Shown piece by piece: positions 23,126-31,149 of a stretch of DNA of 34,249 bases. The notes under the pieces were generated by a model. That model saw only the letters and a list, made by a program, of their open reading frames with translations, ran no database searches and had not been told where the DNA came from. The stretch spans positions 1-34,249 of the forward strand of contig CAXTLC010000051.1 of the NCBI GenBank assembly GCA_964245075.1, given 5' to 3'. Source of the DNA: LMUY01 sp964245075. Lineage in GTDB: Bacteria; Pseudomonadota; Alphaproteobacteria; Acetobacterales; Acetobacteraceae. Positions within the stretch are counted from its first letter, which is position 1. Every line of letters starts with the position of its first letter. A program made the translations under genes and the position numbers.

Positions 23126-23611
23126 ATGGCCCGTCCGCAACGCAAATCGGTCGATCTGTCCGGCTTTCCCGGTCTCGTCGTGGTTTATCTCGGCTACCGC
23201 GCCAACAGCATGCGCGGGCTGCGCAGCCTGCTTCGCATCGGCCGCGGCCTGCGCGCCATCAAGCAGAACCCGCCCGACGGCTTGCTGCTGCACGAGAACA
23301 TGATGTTCGGCTTGCTGCACCCAGGCTTCCGGCAATACTGGCGCGACCTCGCCAGCCTGGAAGCATTCACCCGTGCCCCGCGCCACGCCGCCTGGTGGGG
23401 TGATTTCGGGCGTGACCCGGCCGGCGGCGGCATCTGGCACGAGAGCTATCAGCTGGGGGGCGGCATGGAAGGCATCTACCTCAACCTGCCTGCTCTTGGT
23501 TTCGGCCGTTTCGCCCCAGACCGTGCCCCAGCCGGCCCGTTCCGCAGCGCACGCGAACGGCTCGATGCCGCCCTTCCGTCCGCTGGGACGACGCGATCCG
23601 CCATAGGGTAG
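23126..23611 (+). CDS. DUF4188-family protein
   Basis: A 161-residue protein with GGAGG at 23113-23117 and an ATG eight bases further on. The pattern VVVYLGYRANSMRGLRSLL, then FGLLHPGFRQYWRDLASLEAFTR, then GIWHESYQLGGGMEGIYLNLPALGFGRF corresponds to DUF4188, a dimeric alpha-beta-barrel-like group sometimes annotated as monooxygenase family. No cofactor motif is visible and the reaction is unknown. Its divergent TetR neighbour and the repeats between them suggest induction by a small molecule. Confidence 0.8.
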   Translation: MARPQRKSVDLSGFPGLVVVYLGYRANSMRGLRSLLRIGRGLRAIKQNPPDGLLLHENMMFGLLHPGFRQYWRDLASLEAFTRAPRHAAWWGDFGRDPAGGGIWHESYQLGGGMEGIYLNLPALGFGRFAPDRAPAGPFRSARERLDAALPSAGTTRSAIG

Positions 23612-23788
23612 TTGCATCCCGGAGCGGAGCTTTCAGAACCCGCTTTCGCCGACGAGAAAGGGCGGTTGTGGCTGGGCCACACAGGGCGAACCCATATGAC
23701 TTGATTGTTCTCCAACCCGCACCCCATAAGTTGCCCCGGCGTGTCCGCCTGCGCTATGCGGCAGGCTTATCCGCCGGAGAGCCGCCCC

Positions 23789-24343
23789 ATGCCCGTGATG
23801 GCCGACCGCTGGATTCGTCGCATGGCCCAGGACCACGCCATGATCGAGCCGTTCACCGAGGCGCAGAAGCGCGACGGCGTGATCAGCTACGGCCTGTCCT
23901 CCTACGGCTACGACGCCCGCGTGGCGGATGAGTTCAAGATCTTCACCAACGTGGACAGCGCGGTGGTGGACCCGAAGAACTTCAACCCAGACAGCTTCGT
24001 GGACCGGCGCGGCCCAGTGGCCATCATCCCGCCCAACAGCTTCGCCCTCGCCCACACGATGGAGTATTTCCGCATCCCGCGGGACATCCTGGTCGTCTGC
24101 CTCGGCAAATCGACCTATGCGCGCTGTGGCATCATCGTGAACGTGACGCCGCTGGAGCCGGAGTGGGAGGGCCAGGTGACCATCGAGATCAGCAACACCA
24201 CCCCTCTGCCCGCCCGCATCTACGCCGGCGAAGGCATTTGCCAATTCCTGTTCCTGCAAGGCTCCGAGCCTTGCGAAACAAGCTACGCCGACCGCGCCGG
24301 CAAGTACATGCGCCAGCGCGGCACCGCCCTCCCCCGGATGTGA
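23789..24343 (+). CDS. dcd: dCTP deaminase
   Basis: A 184-residue enzyme that deaminates dCTP to dUTP, feeding dTTP synthesis. Conserved blocks are GLSSYGYDARVADEFKIFTN, the catalytic region GKSTYARCGIIVNVTPLEPEWEGQVTIEISNTTPLP with the active Glu in VTPLEPEWEG, and the C-terminal GKYMRQRG lid. The ATG at 23789 (MPVMADRW) has GGAGAG about eight bases upstream; an ATG at 23705 would add 28 unrelated residues. The gene appears complete and is followed by a strong hairpin. Confidence 0.95.
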   Translation: MPVMADRWIRRMAQDHAMIEPFTEAQKRDGVISYGLSSYGYDARVADEFKIFTNVDSAVVDPKNFNPDSFVDRRGPVAIIPPNSFALAHTMEYFRIPRDILVVCLGKSTYARCGIIVNVTPLEPEWEGQVTIEISNTTPLPARIYAGEGICQFLFLQGSEPCETSYADRAGKYMRQRGTALPRM

Positions 24344-24367
24344 GCGCGTTTGGAAACCCGCCGCTTC

Positions 24368-24406
24368 ACACCCAACCCTCTCACCTCCGGGGAGAGGGTT
24401 GGGTGT
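24368..24406. repeat. perfect 15-bp-stem palindrome between dcd and murA
   Basis: ACACCCAACCCTCTC (24368-24382) and its exact complement at 24392-24406 flank a nine-base loop. No T-run follows on either strand, so it is not a standard intrinsic terminator. The shape and the A-C-C-C-T-C-T-C composition resemble REP-like palindromes dispersed in many high-GC proteobacterial genomes. It may still block read-through or stabilise the dcd message. Confidence 0.7.
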
Positions 24407-24466
24407 GGGTTCGCCTTGCACGGCAGGTCATCACGGTCCCCCTTCCACCTTTGAGGAAACGCCGCC

Positions 24467-25729
24467 ATGGACAAGATTCGCATTCGCGGCGGCCGCCCGC
24501 TGCAAGGGGAAATCCCCATCGGCGGCGCCAAGAACGCCGCCCTGCCCTTGATGGCGGCCGGGCTGCTGACCGCCGAACGCCTCCACCTGACCAACGTGCC
24601 CCGCTTGGCGGACATCGACACCATGGCGAGCCTGCTGAGCCAGCACGGCATCGCGGTGGACCCCGTCGGCAACGACGGCCGCACCCTGTCGCTCGGCGGC
24701 CCGATCACCTCGACGGAGGCGCCGTACGACATCGTCCGCAAGATGCGCGCCTCTGTTCTCGTGCTCGGCCCCTTGCTGACCCGCTGCCGGGAAGCACGCG
24801 TGTCCCTGCCCGGCGGCTGCGCCATCGGCACCCGGCCGGTGGACCTGCACCTCAAGGGTCTGGAGCAGATGGGAGCCGTCGTCACGCTCGATTCCGGCTA
24901 CATCAACGCGGCGGCGCCGGGCGGCCTGAAGGGCGCCACCATCGTGCTCCCCTTCGCTTCCGTCGGCGCCACGGAGAACCTGCTGATGGCCGCCAGCTTG
25001 GCGGACGGCCGCACCACCATCGCCAACGCCGCGCGCGAGCCGGAGGTCGGTGACCTCGCCGCCTGCCTCGTCGCCATGGGCGCCCGCATCGAGGGCATCG
25101 GCACCGGCACGCTCACGGTGGAAGGCGTGGCGTCCTTGCACGGCGCAACCCACCCGATCATCCCCGACCGTATCGAGACCGGCACCTACGCCTGCGCCGC
25201 CGCCATCACCGGCGGCTCCGTCCTGCTGCGCGGCGCCGCCCTGGCGCACCTGGCGGCGGTGCGAGCCACCCTGGCCGAGGCCGGGGTGGACCTGGAAGCC
25301 GAGGCAGACGGCGTGCGCGTCACCAGGCGCAACGGCCTGCACGGGACGGACGCGATAACCGAGCCGTATCCCGGTTTCCCGACCGACATGCAGGCCCAGT
25401 TCCTGGTGCTGATGTCCGTGGCCGAAGGCGCCGCCATGGTGACGGAAACCATCTTCGAGAACCGCTTCATGCACGTCAGCGAGCTCACCCGCATGGGCGC
25501 GCGGGTCAACGTGCATGGCGCGTCCGCCATCGTGCGCGGCGTGCCGTCATTGTCCGGCGCGCCGGTGATAGCAACGGATCTGCGGGCGAGCGCATCCCTG
25601 GTGATCGCCGGGCTGGCGGCAAAGGGGGAAACGGTGGTGAATCGCGTGTACCACCTGGATCGCGGCTACGAGGCGCTTGAAGGCAAGCTCGCCGCTTGCG
25701 GAGCGGATGTGGAACGCGTCGCGGGGTGA
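24467..25729 (+). CDS. murA: UDP-N-acetylglucosamine 1-carboxyvinyltransferase
   Basis: A 420-residue enzyme catalysing the first committed step of peptidoglycan synthesis, transfer of enolpyruvate from PEP to UDP-GlcNAc in the cytoplasm. It starts MDKIRIRGGRPLQGEIPIGGAKNAALPLMAA, with the substrate-binding Lys and Asn (KN, 22-23). The catalytic, fosfomycin-sensitive Cys is C118 in LPGGCAIGTRPVDLH. PEPYPGFPTDMQAQF-type and FENRFMHV motifs are present near 305 and 328. The length is normal. The start has GAGGAAA upstream. It is convergent with the GNAT gene, 11 bases away. Confidence 0.97.
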   Translation: MDKIRIRGGRPLQGEIPIGGAKNAALPLMAAGLLTAERLHLTNVPRLADIDTMASLLSQHGIAVDPVGNDGRTLSLGGPITSTEAPYDIVRKMRASVLVLGPLLTRCREARVSLPGGCAIGTRPVDLHLKGLEQMGAVVTLDSGYINAAAPGGLKGATIVLPFASVGATENLLMAASLADGRTTIANAAREPEVGDLAACLVAMGARIEGIGTGTLTVEGVASLHGATHPIIPDRIETGTYACAAAITGGSVLLRGAALAHLAAVRATLAEAGVDLEAEADGVRVTRRNGLHGTDAITEPYPGFPTDMQAQFLVLMSVAEGAAMVTETIFENRFMHVSELTRMGARVNVHGASAIVRGVPSLSGAPVIATDLRASASLVIAGLAAKGETVVNRVYHLDRGYEALEGKLAACGADVERVAG

Positions 25730-25740
25730 ATTGCCCGGCG

Positions 25741-26304
25741 CTACTCCGCAGGCGACGCCGCGATCAGCCGCTCGATCGGGTCCCACGTGTAGGCGAGTTG
25801 CGGCACCGCCACTCCGGCCACCCGCGTGCTCGCCTCGGCTGCCGCCCGACCGCCCAGCCGTTGGTAGAACCAACGGCTGGGATTGTCCCGCAGCACCCAC
25901 AGGAATGCGGCGCGGCTGCCTTCCGCCGCGAGGTGGGCGGCGCCGGTCCGGATCAAGCGCCGCCCGACTCCCCGGTCCCGCCAGTCATCCAGCACATACA
26001 GCGTCTCGATTTCGCCATCCATCTCGGCCCCGCCCGGCAGCGACGTCCGCCCCCGCCCGACGGTAGTGTAGCCCACCAGGCGCGGCCCCGCCCCGCCGGG
26101 CACGTCCTGTCCCGAGGCGATGGCCACGTACACCCCGGCGCCGGAGCGGATCTGCCGGTCATACCCGATTGCCTGCCGCGTGACCGAGAGCCCGGCCAGG
26201 TAGTGCTCCGGCAGAATGCCCGGATAGGTGCTGCGCCAGGCGGCGACGTGCACCGCCCCGATCAGCGGTGCGTCCGACGGCCGCGCCCGCCGCACCGCGA
26301 TCAC
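25741..26304 (-). CDS. GNAT-family N-acetyltransferase
   Basis: A 187-residue protein starting with GTG at 26304, which overlaps the stop of the upstream methyltransferase (GTGA), so the two are translationally coupled. The acetyl-CoA-binding core is IETLYVLDDWRDRGVGRRLIRTGAAHLAAEG (the R/Q-x-x-G-x-G/A motif as RDRGVGRR), followed by AFLWVLRDNPSRWFYQRLGGR, both typical of GNAT. The N-terminal AVHVAAWRSTYPGILP is the common WR-x-x-Y-x-G-I-L motif of this subfamily. The substrate is unknown. The frame continues open far upstream, but that extension is antisense-like, low-complexity translation of the methyltransferase gene. Confidence 0.86.
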   Translation of the reverse strand: MIAVRRARPSDAPLIGAVHVAAWRSTYPGILPEHYLAGLSVTRQAIGYDRQIRSGAGVYVAIASGQDVPGGAGPRLVGYTTVGRGRTSLPGGAEMDGEIETLYVLDDWRDRGVGRRLIRTGAAHLAAEGSRAAFLWVLRDNPSRWFYQRLGGRAAAEASTRVAGVAVPQLAYTWDPIERLIAASPAE

Positions 26305-27599
26305 GCGGCGGCCCGCTCGAGCACGGCGGCGAAGAACCCGTCCGTGCCGTGCCGCCGCGGCGTGAGAGACAGGAACGGCCCCGCCCCCGGCGGGAGATCG
26401 CCGAGCGGCCAAGCGCGATGGAGCGGAACGGTCGCGAACTCCGAATGCCGGGTCAGGAATGCGTCCACCTGCGCCTCGTTCTCCTCCACCAGCAGGGAAC
26501 AGGTGGCGAACACCAGCCACCCCCCCAGCCGCACCAGTTTGGCGGCATCGTCCAGGATTGCGGCCTGCTTGGGAAGCAACTCTTGTAGGTCGAGCGGCCG
26601 CAGCCTCGCCCGCGCGTCCGGGTTGCGCCGCCAAGTGCCGGTGCCGGTGCATGGCGCGTCCACCAGCACCCGGTCGAACGTCCCGGCGCGCCGCTTGGCC
26701 CACTTGTCCCCTGCCGCGATCAGGTGGCGCTCCACATTGTGCACCCCCGCCCGACGCAGCCGGCGCACCGCGCCGTCCAGCCGCTTGTCGTGCACGTCCG
26801 CCGCGACGATGTGGCCGCGGTTCTCCATGGTCATCGCCAGCGCCAGCGTCTTGCCGCCCGCCCCCGCGCACCAGTCCGCCACCCGCATCCCCGGCCTGGC
26901 GCCGACCAGACCTGCCACCAACTGGCTGCCCTCGTCCTGGATCTCCACCAGTCCGGCGCCGAATGCCGCCCCCGCCGTCACCGGCCGCCGCCCCTGCACC
27001 CGCAGCCCCCACGGCGAGAGCGGCGTCGGCTCGCACGCGATGCCTTCCGCCGCCAGCGCCGCCGCCGCGCCTTCCCGCGTGCCGCGCAGCAGGTTGACCC
27101 GCAGGTCGAGCGGCGCTTCCGCTTCCATCGCACCCACTTCCGCCCCGACGGCCTCGCCGAACCGCCGGTGCAGCGCGGGCAGCAGCCAGTCCGGCACTTC
27201 CAGCCGCACCGCTTCCGGCATGGCGGGATGGTCCAGCGTGTGCCCGGCGAGCTGCCCGGCCGCATGCGCCTCGCCTTCCAGCATCGGCGCCGGGCCGTAC
27301 TGCCCGCCGGAATAGGACTGCTTGACTCCGGCCACCGTCCAGCCTTCCAGCAGCAGGGAAGCCGCGACCAGCATCCGCGGCGTGGCTGCCGTCCCAGCCT
27401 GCTCCAGCCACCAGCCCAGCCGCCGCCGCGTCCGCAGCACCCGCCATGCCCGGTCCGACACCGCGCGCCGGTCCCCCGACCCGATGAACCGGCGGTTGCG
27501 GAAGAACTCGTTGGCGACCGCATCGGCCGGCCGGCGCGGGAATGCGTCCACCTCCGCCAGCAGATCGATGGCAGCCGCCAGCCGCGCTGCCGGCGTCAC
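26301..27599 (-). CDS. RsmB-family (NOL1/NOP2/Sun) RNA cytosine-C5 methyltransferase
   Basis: A 432-residue SAM-dependent methyltransferase of the RsmB/Sun group, which forms m5C in rRNA or tRNA. The GTG start at 27599 gives VTPAARLAAAIDLLAEV, the usual N-terminus. The SAM-binding motif is VADWCAGAGGKTLALA, followed by IVAADVHDKRL. The two catalytic cysteines are C317 in VDAPCTGTGTWRRNPD and C367 in FATCSLLVEENE; both are intact. The N-terminal domain is shorter and more divergent than in E. coli RsmB. It follows the Uma2 gene (13 bases between them) and overlaps the GNAT gene. RsmB-family genes often neighbour guaB in alphaproteobacteria (recalled); here guaB is 4 kb away. Confidence 0.9.
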   Translation of the reverse strand: MTPAARLAAAIDLLAEVDAFPRRPADAVANEFFRNRRFIGSGDRRAVSDRAWRVLRTRRRLGWWLEQAGTAATPRMLVAASLLLEGWTVAGVKQSYSGGQYGPAPMLEGEAHAAGQLAGHTLDHPAMPEAVRLEVPDWLLPALHRRFGEAVGAEVGAMEAEAPLDLRVNLLRGTREGAAAALAAEGIACEPTPLSPWGLRVQGRRPVTAGAAFGAGLVEIQDEGSQLVAGLVGARPGMRVADWCAGAGGKTLALAMTMENRGHIVAADVHDKRLDGAVRRLRRAGVHNVERHLIAAGDKWAKRRAGTFDRVLVDAPCTGTGTWRRNPDARARLRPLDLQELLPKQAAILDDAAKLVRLGGWLVFATCSLLVEENEAQVDAFLTRHSEFATVPLHRAWPLGDLPPGAGPFLSLTPRRHGTDGFFAAVLERAAA

Positions 27600-27612
27600 G
27601 GATGCCGCAACA

Positions 27613-28203
27613 CTAGCGGTCCGTCGCGCTGCGCAGCCGGGTGCCTCGATACAGCGCCGCCAAGGGCGTGCGCAGCCCGATGCTGTCCAACACCAGGTCA
27701 CCCTCCGCCAGGCGCTCCGGCTCCTTCGGCCAGCCACCGTCCGCCCCCCGCCGCAGCAGTTCGGCGCCGACCGTGACGGTCCGCAACACCACGATCTCCT
27801 GCACGCTCGGGATCGTGGCGTACGCCCACACGTTCGCCCACGTCTCGGCCTGGTTGGACGGCGAAAGGATCTCCACGATCAGCACCGGGTCGGTCAGCCC
27901 AAACTCCTCCGCCTCGTAGCCCGAGCAGGTCACCGCCAGGTCTGGGATGCGCATGTTGTGGCTGGACTGCACGTGCGGCACCACGCCGGGCGTGATCACG
28001 AGGGTGCAAGCGCTGCCATTGTCCCGAAGGTGATTACGAATGATGCTTCCCAATTCGCCTTGCAGGGTCCCGTGCGTTCGGCTGGCCGGAGCCATCGCCT
28101 GTGGCACCCCGTCCACGAGCTGCCACACCCGCCCGTCGCCGGGCTCCCAGCACAGGAACTCCTGCACGGACATCTCGAAGGGGATCTTGGCAAGCGCGAC
28201 CAT
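27613..28203 (-). CDS. Uma2-family (DUF820) putative endonuclease
   Basis: A 196-residue protein of the Uma2 family, which shares the PD-(D/E)xK nuclease fold. Seen: the N-terminal MSVQEFLCWEPGDGRVWQLVDGV strand pair, the acidic RIPDLAV motif (Asp near 88), and LIVEILSPSN (Glu near 110). In the following helix, where many members have a K-L-x-x-Y signature, this protein has N-V-W-A-Y, so the canonical lysine is replaced. I recall the same A-N-V-W-A-Y form in other Acetobacteraceae Uma2 proteins, so it may be a subfamily with altered or no nuclease activity. It precedes the RsmB-type gene by 13 bases. Confidence 0.8.
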   Translation of the reverse strand: MVALAKIPFEMSVQEFLCWEPGDGRVWQLVDGVPQAMAPASRTHGTLQGELGSIIRNHLRDNGSACTLVITPGVVPHVQSSHNMRIPDLAVTCSGYEAEEFGLTDPVLIVEILSPSNQAETWANVWAYATIPSVQEIVVLRTVTVGAELLRRGADGGWPKEPERLAEGDLVLDSIGLRTPLAALYRGTRLRSATDR

Positions 28204-28284
28204 GACGGCAGCCTAGCGGGAGTCGGGTGCGGCTGCCAGCTTGGCATGGCAAGGGTACGGTCCGGCAACGTGGTCCCGCTGTGC

Positions 28285-29121
28285 TCAGCGCGGCGGCAAG
28301 GCGGTGCCGGCATTTGCCCCGTCGGGCTTGGGCAGAACCGGCCTGATGACCTCATCCGCAGCGGCAGGCTGCAAAGCGGATTCTCCTGGGTGGCGGACCA
28401 TGACCGTCACCTCGCCCGGTCCCGCCATATGGTCGCCGCGCCAGCATCCCACTGCTGCCACCAGGAGGAACAGACCTGGCTCTAACCGGAACTCCGCCGG
28501 GGCGTAGATCAACACGGCCTGCCCGCTCGTGTTGAGGCTGACATTGCTCATTATCCGGTGCTTGGCGGACCCTAAGCGCACCAGGCAGTCGGCCGATTGC
28601 GTACCCGACCGAGCGAGCCGCAAAGAGAACGCGTACACCCCCGGCGTTCGGATAACCAAGAACGCCCTCGCCGTACCGGCGAACAATCCCGTCGGTGGCC
28701 CGGCATCCAGGATACGCGCCAGTGGAATGCCCGGCTGGTCGAGGACGAAACCCGTCAACACCGATGGGTCGATGTTGGTATCCATGACCGCATTCACCGA
28801 CATCGGCTGGATCGCGGCGAGCCAGCCCGGCTGGAATCCCACGAACCGGCCGCTCGCATCCGTCCGCGGGAGGGCGGCCGTTGGCGCTTCGGCGAAAGGT
28901 TGACCTTCTTGCGGCACCGGCCTGTCCCAATGCGCCCATGGCGCGTCACTGCCCGGCACGCGCGGGCCGGGTGCCGTCTGCTGCACCACCGCCCAGGCGA
29001 GCACCGCCAGGGCGCAGCCGAACAAGGGCGGCGGCCCCAGAAGCAGGGCCCAGCGATACACTTGGTCGCGCTGCCAGAGCGCACGGTGAACGAAAGCAAG
29101 CTTGGCCGCGAGCCGCCTCAT
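28285..29121 (-). CDS. membrane-anchored protein, third gene of the AAA+ operon
   Basis: A 278-residue protein with a cytoplasmic basic N-terminus containing HRALWQRDQVYRW, one clear transmembrane helix (about 30-52), and a large outside-facing domain of about 220 residues that looks beta-rich (FLVIRTPGVYAFSLRLARSG, then AVLIYAPAEFRLEPGLFLLVAAVGCW). The C-terminus is P/A-rich. The ATG at 29121 overlaps the stop of the AAA+ gene (ATGA), so synthesis is coupled. I recognise no named domain. The layout suggests a periplasmic sensor or adhesive beta-sandwich linked to the ATPase, but this is inference. Confidence 0.75.
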   Translation of the reverse strand: MRRLAAKLAFVHRALWQRDQVYRWALLLGPPPLFGCALAVLAWAVVQQTAPGPRVPGSDAPWAHWDRPVPQEGQPFAEAPTAALPRTDASGRFVGFQPGWLAAIQPMSVNAVMDTNIDPSVLTGFVLDQPGIPLARILDAGPPTGLFAGTARAFLVIRTPGVYAFSLRLARSGTQSADCLVRLGSAKHRIMSNVSLNTSGQAVLIYAPAEFRLEPGLFLLVAAVGCWRGDHMAGPGEVTVMVRHPGESALQPAAADEVIRPVLPKPDGANAGTALPPR

Positions 29122-30182
29122 GCCGCTTTCCAGGCCGCCCTTTCGATATCCTCCCACGTCAGCACCGTCAGGTCGGCGACACCGACCGCGAGGCTGGGGC
29201 TAAGGCGAAGCGCCTGCGCTTCCCGCGCGCGTTCCAGCAAGGTGCGGGCGGTGCGGGCATTGGCGAACTCCGGCCGGGTACGGACCTCGTCGAAATATTG
29301 CAGCAGCGCCGGCCCTCCTTCTGGATCAATCCGCAGCCCCTCAGCCTGAGCCAACCCATGAAAAACCTGCACCAGATCGTCCGTGCCGTAAGGGGGGAAA
29401 TCAATCGTCTTGGTGAAGCGGGATGGCAGGCCGGGATTGCTTTGCAAGAAAGCCCGCATCGGTTCGGCATAGCCAGCCGCGATCACCACAAGGTTGTCAC
29501 GCCCGTCCTCCATCTCCTTCATCAATGCGTCGATCGCCTCAAGGCCATACGCGTCGCTACGGCTGCCGGCGCGCGGCGCCAGGGTGTAGGCCTCGTCGAT
29601 GAACAGCACGCCGCCAGCGGCCTCGCGCACCCGCTCCTTGGTCTTGATCGCCGTCTGACCGGTGAACCCTCCCACCAGCCCAGCCCGGTCTGTTTCCACG
29701 AACGTGCCGCTTTCCAGCACGCCCAGATCGGTCAGCAGCTCGGCGTAAAGCCGTGCCACCACCGTCTTGCCCACACCGGGCGGACCGGTAAACACCATGT
29801 GCAGGGACATCGGCGAGGTCGGCAGCCCGGCATCACGCCGCGCCGCCTCCACCTTGAGTCGGGCGAGGAGCGACCGGATTTCCGCCTTAACGCCTTCCAG
29901 CCCGATCATGGCGTCGAGCCTGGCCATAGCGTCGCTAGGCCCACGCCGCCGCGGCATCAGGCGGAACGACGCCGCGTTCACCCCGCGGACCCGGCGCCAG
30001 GTCCGCGTCAGTGCCCCCAGCACGTAGGCGTTGGCAGCCAGCACGCCGCCGCACAGGGCTGCGTAGGCAATCAGCGGCGGAATCTGCGGCGTGACCTTGA
30101 ACGCTGCCAGCACGGCCAACGCCGTGAGCACCAACATGCTCAGGCCCACGATGGGCGCCGGACCCAGCAACTGCCGCATCAT
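29118..30182 (-). CDS. membrane-anchored AAA+ ATPase, SpoVK/CbbX-like
   Basis: A 354-residue protein. Two N-terminal transmembrane helices (about 10-28 and 35-56) precede a single AAA+ module of the SpoVK/CbbX (CfxQ) clade. Visible parts: MIGLEGVKAEIRSLLARLKVEA, Walker A GPPGVGKT (133-140), the pore-loop region ETDRAGLVGGFTGQTAIKT, Walker B VLFIDEA (182-188), LVVIAAGYAEPM, and an arginine-finger segment PSRF (R245) before the PPYG motif. The lid domain ends RTLLERAREAQALRL. Soluble relatives remodel Rubisco (CbbX) or act in mycobacterial ESX secretion (EccA); membrane attachment by two helices is unusual. No Rubisco genes are in the window. It sits ten bases after the first operon gene and overlaps the third. 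Confidence 0.9.
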   Translation of the reverse strand: MMRQLLGPAPIVGLSMLVLTALAVLAAFKVTPQIPPLIAYAALCGGVLAANAYVLGALTRTWRRVRGVNAASFRLMPRRRGPSDAMARLDAMIGLEGVKAEIRSLLARLKVEAARRDAGLPTSPMSLHMVFTGPPGVGKTVVARLYAELLTDLGVLESGTFVETDRAGLVGGFTGQTAIKTKERVREAAGGVLFIDEAYTLAPRAGSRSDAYGLEAIDALMKEMEDGRDNLVVIAAGYAEPMRAFLQSNPGLPSRFTKTIDFPPYGTDDLVQVFHGLAQAEGLRIDPEGGPALLQYFDEVRTRPEFANARTARTLLERAREAQALRLSPSLAVGVADLTVLTWEDIERAAWKAA

Positions 30183-30192
30183 CGGTCAGGCT

Positions 30193-30765
30193 CTACTTGC
30201 TGGCGCCCGGGCAGCCGCCGGCCGGCACCCATATCACCGCGCGTGCGTGCGGCCCGCCTTGCGCCGGCACATGCCAGGGCGGCAACAGCGCCACGATCGC
30301 GTCCGTCGTTGTCCCCAGCACCAAGACCGTACCGTGACCGGTTGGATAAGGCGCGGGATAGGGCAGCGCCACCCGCACCGGCGCGTCCGTTAGGTCGAAG
30401 GCCGGCGAAAGGTAGGCGCCGGACCCAAGCCTTAGCCGCCCGGGTGGCTGGCCGGGGCTGCCCGCGACCGTTACCCAAGCGAGCCGGCGGCTGCACGCCT
30501 CGCGCCCGCGGAACTGCGCCAGTTGCTCCGGCGACCAGGCCATTGTGCTTAAGGCCTCCACCAAGTCTTGCGGCGCCACTTCCGCGACCCGGCTGACCAT
30601 GGCCGTAGCCGCCGCATCAGACGGGCCGGCGCCAGGCCGCCCCCAAAACCCGAATGCCAGCGCCGAGAGCGCCGCGGCCGTCGTCGCCTGCCACATCCCT
30701 GGAAAGCGGGTCGGCGTACTCCGTTGGCCGAGGAACGACGCACGCGTGTCCCTGCTTTCCGGCAT
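30193..30765 (-). CDS. single-pass membrane protein, first gene of the AAA+ operon
   Basis: A 190-residue protein with a polar N-terminus of about 22 residues, one transmembrane helix (about 24-42; MWQATTAAALSALAFGFWG), and an outside domain that includes two Cys (EACSRRL and GGCPGASK), suited to a periplasmic disulfide, plus PVRVALPYPAPYPTGHGTVLVLGTTTDAIVALLP. I recognise no family. It is the first gene of a tight unit: ten bases separate its stop from the ATPase start. An ATG at 30765 begins MPESRDTR; GGAGC lies just upstream. Confidence 0.7.
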   Translation of the reverse strand: MPESRDTRASFLGQRSTPTRFPGMWQATTAAALSALAFGFWGRPGAGPSDAAATAMVSRVAEVAPQDLVEALSTMAWSPEQLAQFRGREACSRRLAWVTVAGSPGQPPGRLRLGSGAYLSPAFDLTDAPVRVALPYPAPYPTGHGTVLVLGTTTDAIVALLPPWHVPAQGGPHARAVIWVPAGGCPGASK

Positions 30766-31149
30766 CTTGCTCCTGACTTGGTTCGAAACGGACGGAATGG
30801 TGGCGGCGAACTATACCATAGGTTAGTTTAACTCACGTGAACGGCATAAAGGCTGGGCAGCGCACTGACGCTTACGGGGAGGCAACGCACAGCTCGAGTG
30901 CTTCGAGCGCATACTGCGGGCCATGGAGAACCGCATTGAGTGGCAAGCTGCCGGGCCGCGCGAAACCGGGCGCCTGGAAGCCGAGATGCGCGAACACCTG
31001 GACGGCCGACCTGAACGAGGAGATTGCCACCCGGCCCCTCGCAGACGTCACCACCGACATCTGGCGCGACCTGGGGCTCCCCGGCCGAAACCAGCGTGTC
31101 CCTCCTGCTCCCCACCGGTCGCTTCCGCGGCAAGTAGCAGACCCGGCTT
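30766..31149. other. gene-free stretch between AAA+ operon and dehalogenase pseudogene
   Basis: No gene is supported. The left 65 bases should hold the promoter of the AAA+ operon (minus strand; a TATAGT-like hexamer lies near 30813-30818, without a good partner). On the plus strand around 31005-31085 a short frame reads ADLNEEIATRPLADVTTDIWRDLG, with G/C-rich third positions, possibly a fragment of a decayed gene; I do not recognise it. Confidence 0.35.

Noticed and set aside
23612..23788. A possible terminator hairpin (CTTTC/GAAAG) after the DUF4188 gene
   Set aside because: The stem is only five perfect pairs with an interrupted extension and no T-run, so it is too weak to call.
25696..27315. 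A 539-residue plus-strand open frame across the GNAT and RsmB-type genes
   Set aside because: Composition is typical of antisense translation (R, P, A, S), and both real genes are on the minus strand.
26305..27447. A minus-strand open frame that extends the GNAT gene upstream to 568 residues
   Set aside because: The extension is G/A/R-rich low-complexity translation lying over the RsmB-type gene in another frame. Only the part after GTG 26304 shows family motifs.
28881..30596. A 571-residue plus-strand open frame across the AAA+ operon
   Set aside because: It is antisense to three genes with clear motifs and overlaps, and shows no recognisable domain.
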